A stretch of 64,000 bases of DNA, taken from NCBI RefSeq assembly GCF_008312895.1, contig NZ_VSSP01000002.1, positions 248,001-312,000 on the forward strand, given 5' to 3'. The translations under genes and the position numbers were made by a program. Below are positions 8,885 through 17,663 of the stretch, one piece after another. The notes under the pieces were generated by a model. It was not told the DNA's origin and made no database searches. It worked only from the letters and a program-made list of their open reading frames with translations. Every line of letters starts with the position of its first letter. Position 1 is the first letter of the stretch. The stretch is from Luteimonas suaedae (lineage in GTDB: Bacteria; Pseudomonadota; Gammaproteobacteria; Xanthomonadales; Xanthomonadaceae).

Positions 8885-9820
8885 CTAGGCATTTGTGGTC
8901 TTCACCAGCAGGTGCTTGGCCAGCAGGCCGTGCACCCGGCCGAGGCCGCGCGCCAGATGCAGGGTGACGAACAGCAGCAGCACGCCGCAGACGAACAGCA
9001 GCGGCAGGGCCCAGGGCTCGACCGAGGTGCCGATCAGGTCGTGACCGAAGTACAGCACCTGCCAGCCGCTCACGTCGATGGCGGCTTCGGCGATTCCCAG
9101 CCACACCAGCACCGGTGCGGCGATGGCACTCGCCGACACCGAGATCATCGTCACCGCCACGGTGAAGTAGGCGATGCCCAGCGGCAGCATCAGCAGCATG
9201 TACAGCAGAGTGCTCCAACTGCGCGGGTCGGTGAACATGTCGCCGATCCGCTGCAGCAGCGTGCGCCCGCGCGCGGTGTACAACGGCCGCCGCGGCATGC
9301 GCTCGCCCAGCATCACCTCGACGATCCGGCCCTCGACCAGCGACAGCACCCGTATCGAGCCGAAGAACAGGATCACGAACGGAATGCCGACGATCAGCAC
9401 CGCCAGCCCGGCGGACAGCGACAGCCCGGTCACCACCCAGGTGAAATAGAAGATGCCGGTCGCCAGCGCCAGTATCATGTAGAACAGCGCCGCGTAGGCA
9501 CGCGGGTCGGCGGCCACGCCGAAGAACCGCCCGAGCACCGATTTGCGCGCCGGTGGCGGTGGCGACCGTAGCGCGGTCTGCACCTTGACCTCGGTCTCGC
9601 GATAGATGTCCGCCACCTCGTCCGGCGCGCCGTAGCTCGACGCCACCGCCGCGATCACTTCGGCCTCGGACTTGCCGGGATTTTCCACCAGCTCCGAACG
9701 CAGGTACTCCTCGGCGTCGTACAGCGCGTCCTGGATCAGCGCCGGGTCGGCGCCGGCGAGGGAGCGCCGCAGGTGCTCCAGATACTCCGGAATCGTGGTC
9801 GGCAGGCGTTGCGTGTTCAT
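8885..9820 (-). CDS. HAAS/sensor-domain membrane protein
   Basis: A 311-residue protein. Residues 1 to about 85 form a cytoplasmic helical HAAS (DUF1700-like) domain (IPEYLEHLRRSLAGADPALI, YDAEEYLRSEL), followed by four or more membrane helices of the 'putative sensor' type with the repeated pattern AALFYMILALATGIFYFTW / TLLYMLLMLPLGIAYFT. It lies directly downstream of a padR gene on the same strand, the standard arrangement for this family, so the pair probably forms a membrane-signalling/transcription unit. The signal is unknown. Confidence 0.82.
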   Translation of the reverse strand: MNTQRLPTTIPEYLEHLRRSLAGADPALIQDALYDAEEYLRSELVENPGKSEAEVIAAVASSYGAPDEVADIYRETEVKVQTALRSPPPPARKSVLGRFFGVAADPRAYAALFYMILALATGIFYFTWVVTGLSLSAGLAVLIVGIPFVILFFGSIRVLSLVEGRIVEVMLGERMPRRPLYTARGRTLLQRIGDMFTDPRSWSTLLYMLLMLPLGIAYFTVAVTMISVSASAIAAPVLVWLGIAEAAIDVSGWQVLYFGHDLIGTSVEPWALPLLFVCGVLLLFVTLHLARGLGRVHGLLAKHLLVKTTNA

Positions 9821-9956
9821 GGCTTCACTCCGGAATGATGGGTTGAACAACGCACGTCCTGTGCGCTCTTCAAGGAGCGCGTCCGGCGCATGTCCGGACG
9901 CGCTCCCGACGAAGCAACCCGTGGTTGCTTCGCGGCGCGGCCATCCTGGCCGCGAC

Positions 9957-10340
9957 TCACGGACCGTCTCCGACGCCCCGCAAGACGGAATCGACGGAAT
10001 CGCGGGTCGCGGACCAGGCCGCGATCCATTGCGCCAGCGTCCGGCGGCCGACATCGGTGATGCGGTAGTAGCGGCGCGGCGGCCCGGAAGCGGACGGCGC
10101 CACGTGGCTGTCGAGCAGGCCGGCGGCGCCGAGATTGCGCAGCACCGGGTACAGCGCGCTCTGCTTGCCCGCCAGCACGCCGTCGCCGACGCGCTCGAGC
10201 CGCTTGGCGATCTGGTAGCCGTACATCGGCTCCGGCGCCGCCGCCAGTACCGCCAGCAGCACCAGCGAGACGGTGCCGGCGCTGAGTTCCTTCTGGAACT
10301 TGCGCAGGTAGGCATCGCTGGTGATGTCGGGATCGGACAT
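9957..10340 (-). CDS. PadR-family transcriptional regulator
   Basis: A 127-residue winged-helix regulator. [11 protein letters not shown] (about residues 39-49), [18 protein letters not shown] (about 61-78) and [17 protein letters not shown] are the diagnostic PadR helix, recognition helix and wing. The C-terminal helix is short (PadR subfamily 2, dimerising). It is followed 136 bases later by the membrane sensor gene it probably controls. Ligand unknown. Confidence 0.88.
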   Translation of the reverse strand: MSDPDITSDAYLRKFQKELSAGTVSLVLLAVLAAAPEPMYGYQIAKRLERVGDGVLAGKQSALYPVLRNLGAAGLLDSHVAPSASGPPRRYYRITDVGRRTLAQWIAAWSATRDSVDSVLRGVGDGP

Positions 10341-10374
10341 GGGCAGGTACGGTTCTTTCGGTGATCGCGGTGAG

Positions 10375-10433
10375 TGGCCGCCACACTACTAATAACTTCC
10401 GTATAGCGAATGTGCCACTAGTCACCGGGACGG
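10375..10433 (-). promoter_or_regulatory. AT-richer promoter/operator region upstream of padR
   Basis: A locally AT-rich stretch (AATAACTTCCGTATAGCG on the plus strand) stands out between padR and the divergent cyclophilin gene. Similar CCACACTACT and GCCACTAGT words flank it. It is the best candidate for the padR promoter and autoregulatory site; no exact PadR operator consensus was identified. Confidence 0.35.
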
Positions 10434-10492
10434 ATTCGCCAGCAACGACGGATCCGGGCGAGAATCCGGCCACGTCCGTCACGGTGCCTGCC

Positions 10493-11479
10493 ATGTCCCT
10501 GCGTCCCGTCCCGATCGCCTGCCTGCTCGCCGCTGGCCTGCTCCTGACCGCCTGCGAGCGGACCGAAACGCCCTCGGCGGCGGCGCCGGATCCGGCCGAG
10601 CCGGTCGTGGAGGCACCTGTCGAAGCCACGGAGCCGGCCCCGGCACGCACGATGGACGAGCTGCTGGAGGCCTCGCAGCCCGGCGACTGGCGCACACCGG
10701 ATCCGGAGAGCCTGCTGTACATGGAGCTGGACGCCGGCCGCGTGGTGATCGAACTCGCCCCCGCCTTCGCCCCGGCGCACGTCACCAACCTGCGCACCCT
10801 GGCCCGCGAAGGCTACTGGGACGGGTTGAGCCTGTACCGCTCGCAGGACAACTTCGTCGTGCAGTGGGGCGACCCGACCGAAGACGCCGACGCGCGCCGC
10901 CCGCTCGGCGGCGTGCAGGAGAAGCTGCCGGCCGAGTTCACCCGCAACGCCGACGGGCTGGCCTTCCACCGCCTGCCCGACCCCGACGGCTGGGCGCCGG
11001 AAGTCGGTTTCGTCGACGGCTTCCCCGCCGGCCGCGACCCGAAGACCGGCGAGACCTGGCTGGCGCACTGCTACGGCATGGTCGGCGCCGGCCGCGACAT
11101 GGCCGCCGACTCCAGCAACGGCACCGAGCTGTACGCGGTGATCGGGCAATCGCCGCGCCAGCTCGATCGCAACATCACCCTGATCGGACGCGTGTTGCAG
11201 GGCATGGAACTGCTGAGCGTGCTGCCGCGCGGCACCGGCCCGCTCGGGTTCTACGAGAAGCCTTCGCAGCGCACCCGCATCCGCGCGGTGCGGCTGGCCG
11301 CGGAAGTCCCGGAAGGCGAACGCAGCGCACTGCAGGTGCTGCGCACCGACACCCCGCTGTTCGATGCCGTGGTCGAATCGCGCCGCAACCGCCGCGACGA
11401 CTGGTACAAGCGTCCGGCCGGCCACATCGACCTGTGCAACGTGCCGCTGCCGGTGCGGGACACCTCCGCCGAAGCGTGA
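10493..11479 (+). CDS. Cyclophilin-type peptidyl-prolyl isomerase lipoprotein
   Basis: A 328-residue exported protein beginning [21 protein letters not shown], a lipoprotein signal with lipobox LTAC. A Pro/Ala/Glu linker (about residues 22-65) precedes a cyclophilin domain: [45 protein letters not shown], then a variant of the GT-Y-MVGAGRD region and [30 protein letters not shown]. Long insertions make it larger than minimal cyclophilins (~165 aa). It probably assists folding in the periplasm. The Arg of the usual F-R-I-F motif is not clear, so catalytic activity may be altered. Confidence 0.85.
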   Translation: MSLRPVPIACLLAAGLLLTACERTETPSAAAPDPAEPVVEAPVEATEPAPARTMDELLEASQPGDWRTPDPESLLYMELDAGRVVIELAPAFAPAHVTNLRTLAREGYWDGLSLYRSQDNFVVQWGDPTEDADARRPLGGVQEKLPAEFTRNADGLAFHRLPDPDGWAPEVGFVDGFPAGRDPKTGETWLAHCYGMVGAGRDMAADSSNGTELYAVIGQSPRQLDRNITLIGRVLQGMELLSVLPRGTGPLGFYEKPSQRTRIRAVRLAAEVPEGERSALQVLRTDTPLFDAVVESRRNRRDDWYKRPAGHIDLCNVPLPVRDTSAEA

Positions 11480-11606
11480 CCGCCTGCATGCACATCACCG
11501 GCATCGCGCAGTGATGTTCGAGGCCTCCTGGTGCTCGGGCGTCCTCATCACGGCGGCTTAGCCTTCATCTGCCTAGCCTGCCGGCATCTCCCCACGAGGA
11601 TCGGCA

Positions 11607-11900
11607 ATGGCCCTGCTCCGTATCCGCCTGACCGGCGACGACGACGCCGTCCGCGGCGTCATCAACCTGCTGCAGAGCCTCGACGGCATCGAGCACGTCG
11701 AGGAAGTCGATGACCTGATGCCACACCTGGACGACGACGACTCCAGCTCCGCCGGACTGAGCGACACCAGCGGGCCCGACCTCCACGAGATCGAGATCGA
11801 CGTCCCCAACCCGTCCACCGGACGCAAGGTGCGCGAGGCGGTCGAGGCACTGGCGTTCGATCTCGACGCGATGGTGGAGTTCGAGGAAGACGAGGGGTGA
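11607..11900 (+). CDS. Small acidic protein of unknown function
   Basis: A 97-residue acidic protein. The N-terminal ALLRIRLTGDDDAVRGVINLLQ and the C-terminal KVREAVEALAFDLDAMVEFEE look like strand-helix units of a small alpha/beta fold. They are separated by an Asp/Ser-rich linker (about residues 40-58). ACGAGGA lies about eight bases before the ATG. I do not recognise a named family; the regular secondary structure and good ribosome binding site argue that it is real. Neighbours give no functional clue. Confidence 0.65.
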   Translation: MALLRIRLTGDDDAVRGVINLLQSLDGIEHVEEVDDLMPHLDDDDSSSAGLSDTSGPDLHEIEIDVPNPSTGRKVREAVEALAFDLDAMVEFEEDEG

Positions 11901-11939
11901 ACGTCGCTGCCGGCGGGACGAGGCCGGCGACCCAGGACG

Positions 11940-12326
11940 TATCAATATTCACTTCCCATGCCCCGTCGCCCTTGTAGGAGGGGCTTCAGCCCCGACCCCG
12001 TAATTCGCGGCCGGCGCAACGCCCGCGGCATCGCGCGCATGGCGCGCTCCTACGAATGACCGGCCCGCGGTGCAACGCGCTAATCGTCGCGACAGGCATC
12101 TCCGTAGGAGCGCGCCATGCGCGCGATGCCGCGGGTGCCGGCGGGATCCGGTGGACGCTGCGGTTCCGGACCGGCAGGCGCGCCGGTCACCGGAAACGAG
12201 CGGAGCGCGGAAAAAGATCCCCGCACGCAGCTTCCCGACCGGCGCCGTGCACGCCCTGCTTCCTTGCCGCGATCTTCGGCGGGTCGGGGCTGAAGCCCCT
12301 CCTACAGAGGGAGGAAGTGAATGTCG
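11940..12326. repeat. Composite nested inverted repeat
   Basis: This 433-base spacer contains no gene. Outer arms TGTAGGAGGGGCTTCAGCCC (from 11974) and GGGCTGAAGCCCCTCCTACA (to 12306) are inverse complements, and the symmetry extends further to TATTCACTTCC (11948) and GGAAGTGAATG (12313). Inside sit two arms of the CGTAGGAGCGCGCC family in inverted order (12022-12055 and 12103-12135), the second followed by most of a 144-bp element core. The structure looks like one repeat family inserted into another. Confidence 0.8.
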
Positions 12327-12333
12327 ATCCGCA

Positions 12334-13155
12334 CTAGGATCGCATCCGCCTGCGCCACCGGCGCACCGCGAACACCAGGATCGCCAGCAATGCCACCAGC
12401 GGAATCAGGAACGCCAGCGCGCGGATCGTCCACGCGGTGCCCATCGACAGCGTGGCGCCGAAATCGCGCACGGCCTGCCCGATCTCGCTGCGGCCTGCCT
12501 GCCCGTCGGGCGGACGGAAGTCGAGCGTCAGCAGCTGGGTATCGATCCGGCGGCGATGCTGGGCACCGTCGCGTTCGGCGGCTTCCAGCTGGGCCTGCGC
12601 CGCGGCCATGCGCTCGGACAGCGCGATCATGTCCGCCACCGCCAGGTCGCGGCGCTGCTGGAATTCCTGCAGCCGTTCCAGCTCGCGGCGCAGCCTTTCC
12701 CGGGTGAGGGCGTTGTCGCGCACCACCACCGCCAGGTCCTCGGCGCGGGTGCTGCGCTCGCCCAGCTCGGCGCCCTCGCCGGCCAGCGCGATCATCGGCT
12801 CGACGCCGTCGGGCACGATCCGCACGGTGATGCTGGCCGAAGGGTAGTCGCCGCCCTGCTGGTGCATGTTGAGCACCACACATTCGCCGAACTTGCGCGC
12901 GATGCAGGCGTCCTGCACCGCACGCTGGCGCGGCGCGATCTCCGTCGCGGGCAGGCGGATGCCGGCGCTGTGTTCGTAGGCCAGCATCGCGCCGTCGTTG
13001 CCGCTGCCATCCGCATCCGCTCCGGGCGCAACCTCGCGCGCCATCTTCGCGGCCGCTGGCGCCGCCGCGTACGACAGCGCCTGGTCCGGCGACCGCTGGC
13101 AGGCGGACAGGCCAGCCAACAGCAATACCACCAGGCAAACGCCGGCCCGGCGCAT
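12334..13155 (-). CDS. DUF4349 lipoprotein
   Basis: A 273-residue envelope protein. MRRAGVCLVVLLLAGLSAC is a lipoprotein signal (lipobox LSAC). The middle contains the DUF4349 pattern: a beta segment SASITVRIVPDG, TRAEDLAVVVRDN, then a coiled coil of about 60 residues (ERLRRELERLQEFQQRRDL...). A C-terminal membrane helix (AFLIPLVALLAILVFAV) ends in Arg-rich residues. Its ATG overlaps the TGA of the GFA gene (TGATG), so it is the last gene of the minus-strand train. Its function is unknown; the architecture suggests a structural or sensing role spanning the periplasm. Confidence 0.85.
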   Translation of the reverse strand: MRRAGVCLVVLLLAGLSACQRSPDQALSYAAAPAAAKMAREVAPGADADGSGNDGAMLAYEHSAGIRLPATEIAPRQRAVQDACIARKFGECVVLNMHQQGGDYPSASITVRIVPDGVEPMIALAGEGAELGERSTRAEDLAVVVRDNALTRERLRRELERLQEFQQRRDLAVADMIALSERMAAAQAQLEAAERDGAQHRRRIDTQLLTLDFRPPDGQAGRSEIGQAVRDFGATLSMGTAWTIRALAFLIPLVALLAILVFAVRRWRRRMRS

Positions 13156-13505
13156 CAGAAACTTGCCCCGTCAACCGGCACCACTTTCAACGTCGACAGG
13201 TCCACGCCGTCCAGGCAGCGCACGTTGACCGCTGCGGTCTTCGACCCGGTGCGCGGGTCGACGCCCTCGCTGTAGGGCGCGATGCCGCAGTCGGGGCAGA
13301 ACCGGTGCGCGATGTGCTGCTTGTTGAACCGGTAGGTGCCGGCGGCCTCGTCCGGCGTGCGCAGCGTCAGCGCCTCGTGCGGAAAGAACCCGAGCAGGCT
13401 GCCGCGACGGCGGCACATCGAGCAATTGCAGTCGTAGACGTCACCGATCTCGGCGTCGAGCTCGAACGCGACGCGTCCGCAGTGACAGCTTCCGTTGTAG
13501 GCCAT
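13155..13505 (-). CDS. GFA-family (glutathione-dependent formaldehyde-activating/CENP-V) protein
   Basis: A 116-residue cytoplasmic zinc protein. GSCHCGRVAFELDA, YDCNCSMCRRRGSL and HRFCPDCGIAPYSEG supply the seven Cys residues of the Mss4-like beta-tent fold. The family binds zinc and was named for a proposed S-hydroxymethylglutathione role, but most members have no known substrate. It lies 31 bases after the large membrane-protein gene and overlaps the DUF4349 start. Confidence 0.88.
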   Translation of the reverse strand: MAYNGSCHCGRVAFELDAEIGDVYDCNCSMCRRRGSLLGFFPHEALTLRTPDEAAGTYRFNKQHIAHRFCPDCGIAPYSEGVDPRTGSKTAAVNVRCLDGVDLSTLKVVPVDGASF

Positions 13506-13536
13506 GACAAGACTCCGATGGGATCCGGCGCGTAGC

Positions 13537-15396
13537 CTAACCCGCCGCGGTCGCCAGCGGGTCCGTCGCCTGCCGCCTCCCCGCGCGACCGAAACGCGAC
13601 CGCTCCAGCCACCACAGCATCGCGGCCGCGGCCAGCCAGCCGAGGAACCATGGCCAGGATGCGCCGCGGCGCGGCAGTCCGGGCCGCACGTCGGCATCGG
13701 ATCGCTGCGGCGCAGCGCCGACATGCCGCAGGGTCGCCTCGCGCAGCGTACTCGCCCGCAGGCCCGGCGCCGCATCGCGCGCCCGCACGTGGAACGGCCG
13801 GGCTTCGTCATCCTGGAGCAGCGCGTGCCAGCCCGGCAGTCGCGGCCAGTACCCGGCGCAGCCGCCGGCAGCCGGATCCGGCAACAGCCGGGTCGACGAG
13901 CCATCCGGTGCCTGCACCCGCACCTGCGCATCCACGCCGCAGATGGCGGTGCGCTCGTCGGCGCGGATATCCGCTGCGAACGCCGGTTCCGCCGTCCCGT
14001 GCGGGCGTGTCGCCGCGGCGAACGCCGCGCTCCACAGTTCGGCGTGCAGGTCGTCGCGTCCGGACAGCACCAGCCGGTAGCTGTCGACCAGCGTGGCCAG
14101 CGCGATGCGTCCACGACCTTCCGCGCGCCAGTGCAGCCAGTCCGTGGCCGACGCCACCCCCGTCGCCGCATCGGCGGCGGCGATCCGCAGGTCACGCCGC
14201 GACAGGTCCGGCGGTGCTTCCGAGGCCAACGCGGCATCCACCGGCGCATCGGCCGTTCCGGCGCCGAGCCGGGCGAGCAGCATCGTTTCATCCTCGATCG
14301 CCGGCGGCATCGCCACCGCGGTCGTGGCGGCGCCCGCGGACACCTCGAAACCGAAGGCCTGCAGCTGCCGGCGCGTGCTTTCCGGCAACGGGGCGGTGAT
14401 CCGCAGCAGCACGCCCAGGCCGTCGCGCACCGCCGTCGCCAGCGCCGCACGCCGCGTCTCGCCCAGCGTCGCCCAGGCGCGCTCGTCGAGCACCACCAGG
14501 TCGAACTCGCGCAGCGATTCGGCGTTCATCGCCACCGGCGCATCGCCGAGCGTGACGCCGCCGCCGACCGCGACCTGCACCTGCAACGCCATGCCGGCAT
14601 CGGCGGCCCAGCGCCGCAGGTACTTGAACTCCGGATTCGGCGCGCCCGCCAGCAGCAGCACCCGCGGCGGCGGCTCGGGCGCGATCCACAGCGGCACCGC
14701 GACCTCCTCGACCGTCCCGCGGTCGCCATTGCGCACCCGCAGCGCGAACCGCACCGTGCCCGGCGTGCGCGCGCTGCCGACGACGGTGAAGCCGCCGTCC
14801 TCGGCGAGCGCCGCGACATCGACCCGGCGCCCAGCCGGATCCAGCAGCTCGACGCTGCCGCCATCGACGTCGTGCACGCGGCCGGCGACCCGGAACGCAT
14901 CGCCGGCGGCGATCCGCTCCGGCGCCCACAGCGCGACCAGGCCCGCCGGCAACGGCGACGGCTCGAACGTCAGCGCAACCTCACCCAGTGCGTCGCGGTC
15001 ACGCGCCTCCAGCCCGGCGCCGATCACGTGCACGCGTGCCGTGCCCGGATGCCGGCGCAATGCCGTCGCCAGGTCCGGCACGCGCACGGCGTCGCGCAGG
15101 CGCGGCGCCTCCGGCAGCGCCACCAGCACTTCGCCCTGTACGGAAGCATCGAGTTGTGCGCGGGTGGCGCCGGCGGTGAGCACGGTCATGTCGCCGGCGC
15201 GGGTGGGCAGCGTCGGCGGCACCAGCGTGCGATACAGCAACAGCGCGCACAGCGGCTGCAACGCCAACAGCAGCACCAGCCGCGAGGTACGCGAACGCGC
15301 GCCAGCCGGCGCGCGCCACTGCCACCCCAGCAGCCGCGTCCAGCCCAGCGCCACCGCCAGGATCAGCAGGCCGACGAGCAGCGACTGCGGGCTCAT
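13537..15396 (-). CDS. Large membrane protein of the MoxR/BatA cluster, glutamine amidotransferase-like fold
   Basis: A 619-residue protein with two N-terminal membrane helices (about 5-25 and 40-58), a long periplasmic part with CARDB/beta-sandwich-like segments (about 160-250), a Rossmann-like section (PPRVLLLAGAPNPEFKYLRRW, FDLVVLDERAWATL, about 255-370) and a C-terminal helix (WPWFLGWLAAAAMLWW). This resembles the class I glutamine-amidotransferase-like membrane proteins found with BatA and MoxR genes; no catalytic Cys-His pair is evident, so it is likely non-enzymatic. The start overlaps the DUF4175 stop (ATGA). Confidence 0.65.
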   Translation of the reverse strand: MSPQSLLVGLLILAVALGWTRLLGWQWRAPAGARSRTSRLVLLLALQPLCALLLYRTLVPPTLPTRAGDMTVLTAGATRAQLDASVQGEVLVALPEAPRLRDAVRVPDLATALRRHPGTARVHVIGAGLEARDRDALGEVALTFEPSPLPAGLVALWAPERIAAGDAFRVAGRVHDVDGGSVELLDPAGRRVDVAALAEDGGFTVVGSARTPGTVRFALRVRNGDRGTVEEVAVPLWIAPEPPPRVLLLAGAPNPEFKYLRRWAADAGMALQVQVAVGGGVTLGDAPVAMNAESLREFDLVVLDERAWATLGETRRAALATAVRDGLGVLLRITAPLPESTRRQLQAFGFEVSAGAATTAVAMPPAIEDETMLLARLGAGTADAPVDAALASEAPPDLSRRDLRIAAADAATGVASATDWLHWRAEGRGRIALATLVDSYRLVLSGRDDLHAELWSAAFAAATRPHGTAEPAFAADIRADERTAICGVDAQVRVQAPDGSSTRLLPDPAAGGCAGYWPRLPGWHALLQDDEARPFHVRARDAAPGLRASTLREATLRHVGAAPQRSDADVRPGLPRRGASWPWFLGWLAAAAMLWWLERSRFGRAGRRQATDPLATAAG

Positions 15397-17663
15397 GGCG
15401 AAGGCTCCCGCAACGTATCCAGGTAGCGGCGGCCGGCGGCGTCGGCCGCGGCGCGCCTCGGCACGGCGGCGGGCGGACGCGCCAGCGCGGTCCACAGCAG
15501 CGCGCGCAGCGCATCGCGGCACTCATTGCAGTCGGGATCGTTGCGCAGCGCATCGATGGCGGCCACGTAGGCCAGCGGATCCTGCACTCGCCCGGCATTG
15601 CCGCGCAGCCACGCCTCGAGCGCGTCGAGATCCACCGGCGCGTCTTCATCGAGCGGCATCCCGCCGAGCGCGCGCCAGATGCGCGCGGGCGTACCGTCAT
15701 CGTCATCGTCATCGCCGGCAGCGGCCGGCAGCGCGCGGCGCCCGATACCGTCGCGATCGCCGCCCAGGCGCCGGCTTTCGTCGATCGGCGGCAGCTCCGG
15801 GCCCACCCGCGCCAGGTAGATGCGATCGGCCTGCTGCACCTGCTTGATCAGCTCGAGCGCGCGATAGGCGTAGGGCAGCGCACGGTCGGGCCGGCCTTGA
15901 CGCAGATTGAGCTCCGACTGCCACATCTCGCCCAGTGCGCTGCGCAGGGTCTCGCGCGTCTGCGGGTCGAGCAGCGTCGCCGCCTCGGGGATGTCGTGGG
16001 TGTGGCCGAACTCCTCCAGCACGTCGGCTTCGCGACCGAAGGTCATGCTGTCTTCGGCGGTGCCGTGGTCGTGCGCATGCGCGGGATCGACGTCAGCGGC
16101 GAGTTCGTCCCCATGGTCGTCCTCATGCGCGTGTTCGTCGTGTTCCCTTGCAGTCGACGGCGCCTGCCAGTAGTCGTCGATCGGCAGCGTCGTCGCCGGT
16201 TCCGCGTCGTGCCCGTCCTCGTGGTCGTGGTCATCGGCGTCGGCGGTCGGCAGCGGCCGCGGTGCGCCCTCGGACTCCTCGCCCAGGAACTGCCCGTAGC
16301 GCAACCGCAGCAGGCGCTGGTCGACGCCGATGGTGTCCGAGCGTTCCAGGAAACGCGCTTCCTGCAACTGCGGCTTCTCCTTCTGCAGCGCCTCGGCGTC
16401 GATGATGATCTGGCGCTGGCTGCGGAAGTACGCCGGCAACACCTTGCGCGCCAGCCCTTCCAGGCCGACGGTGTCGACCACCGGGTCCGCCGGGCGCCGC
16501 AGGATCAGGCTGGGGCTGCGCGCGGACTGCGGCCGCGGCGCGCGGTTGTCCTGCACCTGCAGCTGCACCACCAGATCCTCGCCCGGCGCCAGCGCCAGCT
16601 CGGCCAGGTCCAGGTTCGCCTCGAAACGTCTGCGCGTGGCCTCGCCGCGGCCGCGCAACGTGCGGGTGCGCTCGTCGAAGGTGATGTTCTCGCCGCTGCC
16701 GCGCGCCAGGGTGATGCGCAGTTGCGCGACGGCGGCGACGCCGTAATCGTCGTCGGCCTCGAACGCCAGCGACCAGCTGCGCTGGCCGGCCGCCATCTGG
16801 GTGAGGCTGCGCTCGGGCGCCAGCACCCGCACGCGCGGCGGGCGGTCGGCGATTGCGTCGAGCCGCTGCAGGGGCGGTGGTGGCCGCGCCGCCGCGCCCG
16901 CCGGCAGCACGCGATACAGGGTGGAGCGATCCAGCACCCGCGCCGCGATCCAGGCGTCGCCGTCGCGTTCGAGCGCCAGGCGTTCGCCGTCGTGGAACAC
17001 CAGCTCGGCCGATGCTGGTTGCGGCGCGATGCGCAGTGTCCAGCGCAGCCGTGATCCTTCCGGCGCCTTCGCCTCGAGCCCGTCGACATTGCGTGCCGGT
17101 AGCCCGGTGTACGCCGGCGGCGCGATGCGCAGCGTCTGCGCCACCAGCCGCGGCGTGCCTGCCACGGTGGTGCCCGGTGCATCCGCGCGCGATGCGACAC
17201 CCTGCCCGGTATCGCGCGCCGGCCACAGCAGCACCGCGAGCGCAAGCGGCAGCGCCAGCAGCCAGGCCAGCGCATTGCGTCGCCGCGACCAGGCCGGGCG
17301 CAGGTCGGGCGTCGGCGCATCGGCGAGTCGCTGCCGCAGGCGTGCGCGCTGCAGGCGCTGCAGCGTGCCGAGCGCCGCGTCGTCGGCGAACAGCAGATCG
17401 GCGCTGTCGTCCAGGTCGCGACGCCGCTGGTTGAGCCGGCGCTGTTGCCAGCGGCTGTCGAGGCGGCGTGCGCGCCAGACGACGGCGGCCGCAGCCAACG
17501 CGATCGCGAGCAAGCCAGCGGCGATCGCCGCGACATGACCGCCGCTGCGCCAGGCCACCGCGGTCGCCAGCACGACCAGCGGCGCCGCGCACAGCGCGGC
17601 ATCGGCCAGCACCCGTCGCCGGGCCGCGTGCAGGCTCTGTCGCAGGCGCGAGTCCGCGTTCAC
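15393..17663 (-). CDS. DUF4175-family membrane protein with His/Asp-rich insert
   Basis: A 756-residue protein. Two N-terminal membrane helices (about 20-70) and one at about 140-160 precede a large periplasmic region with strand-rich segments (TLRIAPPAYTGLPARN; RVRVLAPERSLTQMAAGQRSWSLAFEADDDYGVAAV, typical of DUF4175). A region at about residues 473-559 is packed with His and Asp (DDHDHEDGHD, EHDEHAHEDDHGDE, HAHDHG), then TPR-like helices follow. The GTG start overlaps the stop of the BatA-like gene, and the stop overlaps the next start. The role is unknown; the His/Asp stretch could bind divalent metal. Confidence 0.8.
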   Translation of the reverse strand: MNADSRLRQSLHAARRRVLADAALCAAPLVVLATAVAWRSGGHVAAIAAGLLAIALAAAAVVWRARRLDSRWQQRRLNQRRRDLDDSADLLFADDAALGTLQRLQRARLRQRLADAPTPDLRPAWSRRRNALAWLLALPLALAVLLWPARDTGQGVASRADAPGTTVAGTPRLVAQTLRIAPPAYTGLPARNVDGLEAKAPEGSRLRWTLRIAPQPASAELVFHDGERLALERDGDAWIAARVLDRSTLYRVLPAGAAARPPPPLQRLDAIADRPPRVRVLAPERSLTQMAAGQRSWSLAFEADDDYGVAAVAQLRITLARGSGENITFDERTRTLRGRGEATRRRFEANLDLAELALAPGEDLVVQLQVQDNRAPRPQSARSPSLILRRPADPVVDTVGLEGLARKVLPAYFRSQRQIIIDAEALQKEKPQLQEARFLERSDTIGVDQRLLRLRYGQFLGEESEGAPRPLPTADADDHDHEDGHDAEPATTLPIDDYWQAPSTAREHDEHAHEDDHGDELAADVDPAHAHDHGTAEDSMTFGREADVLEEFGHTHDIPEAATLLDPQTRETLRSALGEMWQSELNLRQGRPDRALPYAYRALELIKQVQQADRIYLARVGPELPPIDESRRLGGDRDGIGRRALPAAAGDDDDDDGTPARIWRALGGMPLDEDAPVDLDALEAWLRGNAGRVQDPLAYVAAIDALRNDPDCNECRDALRALLWTALARPPAAVPRRAAADAAGRRYLDTLREPSP

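Noticed and set aside
8885..10384. Long continuous minus-strand frame of about 500 codons covering padR and its sensor partner
   Set aside because: The recognised sensor protein begins at 9820 and PadR is in another frame; the upstream part has no protein-like composition and is a high-GC artefact.
10392..10407. ATAACTTCCGTATAGC resembles a loxP half-site
   Set aside because: It has an extra base, no inverted partner arm, and lies in a natural padR promoter region; treated as chance similarity.
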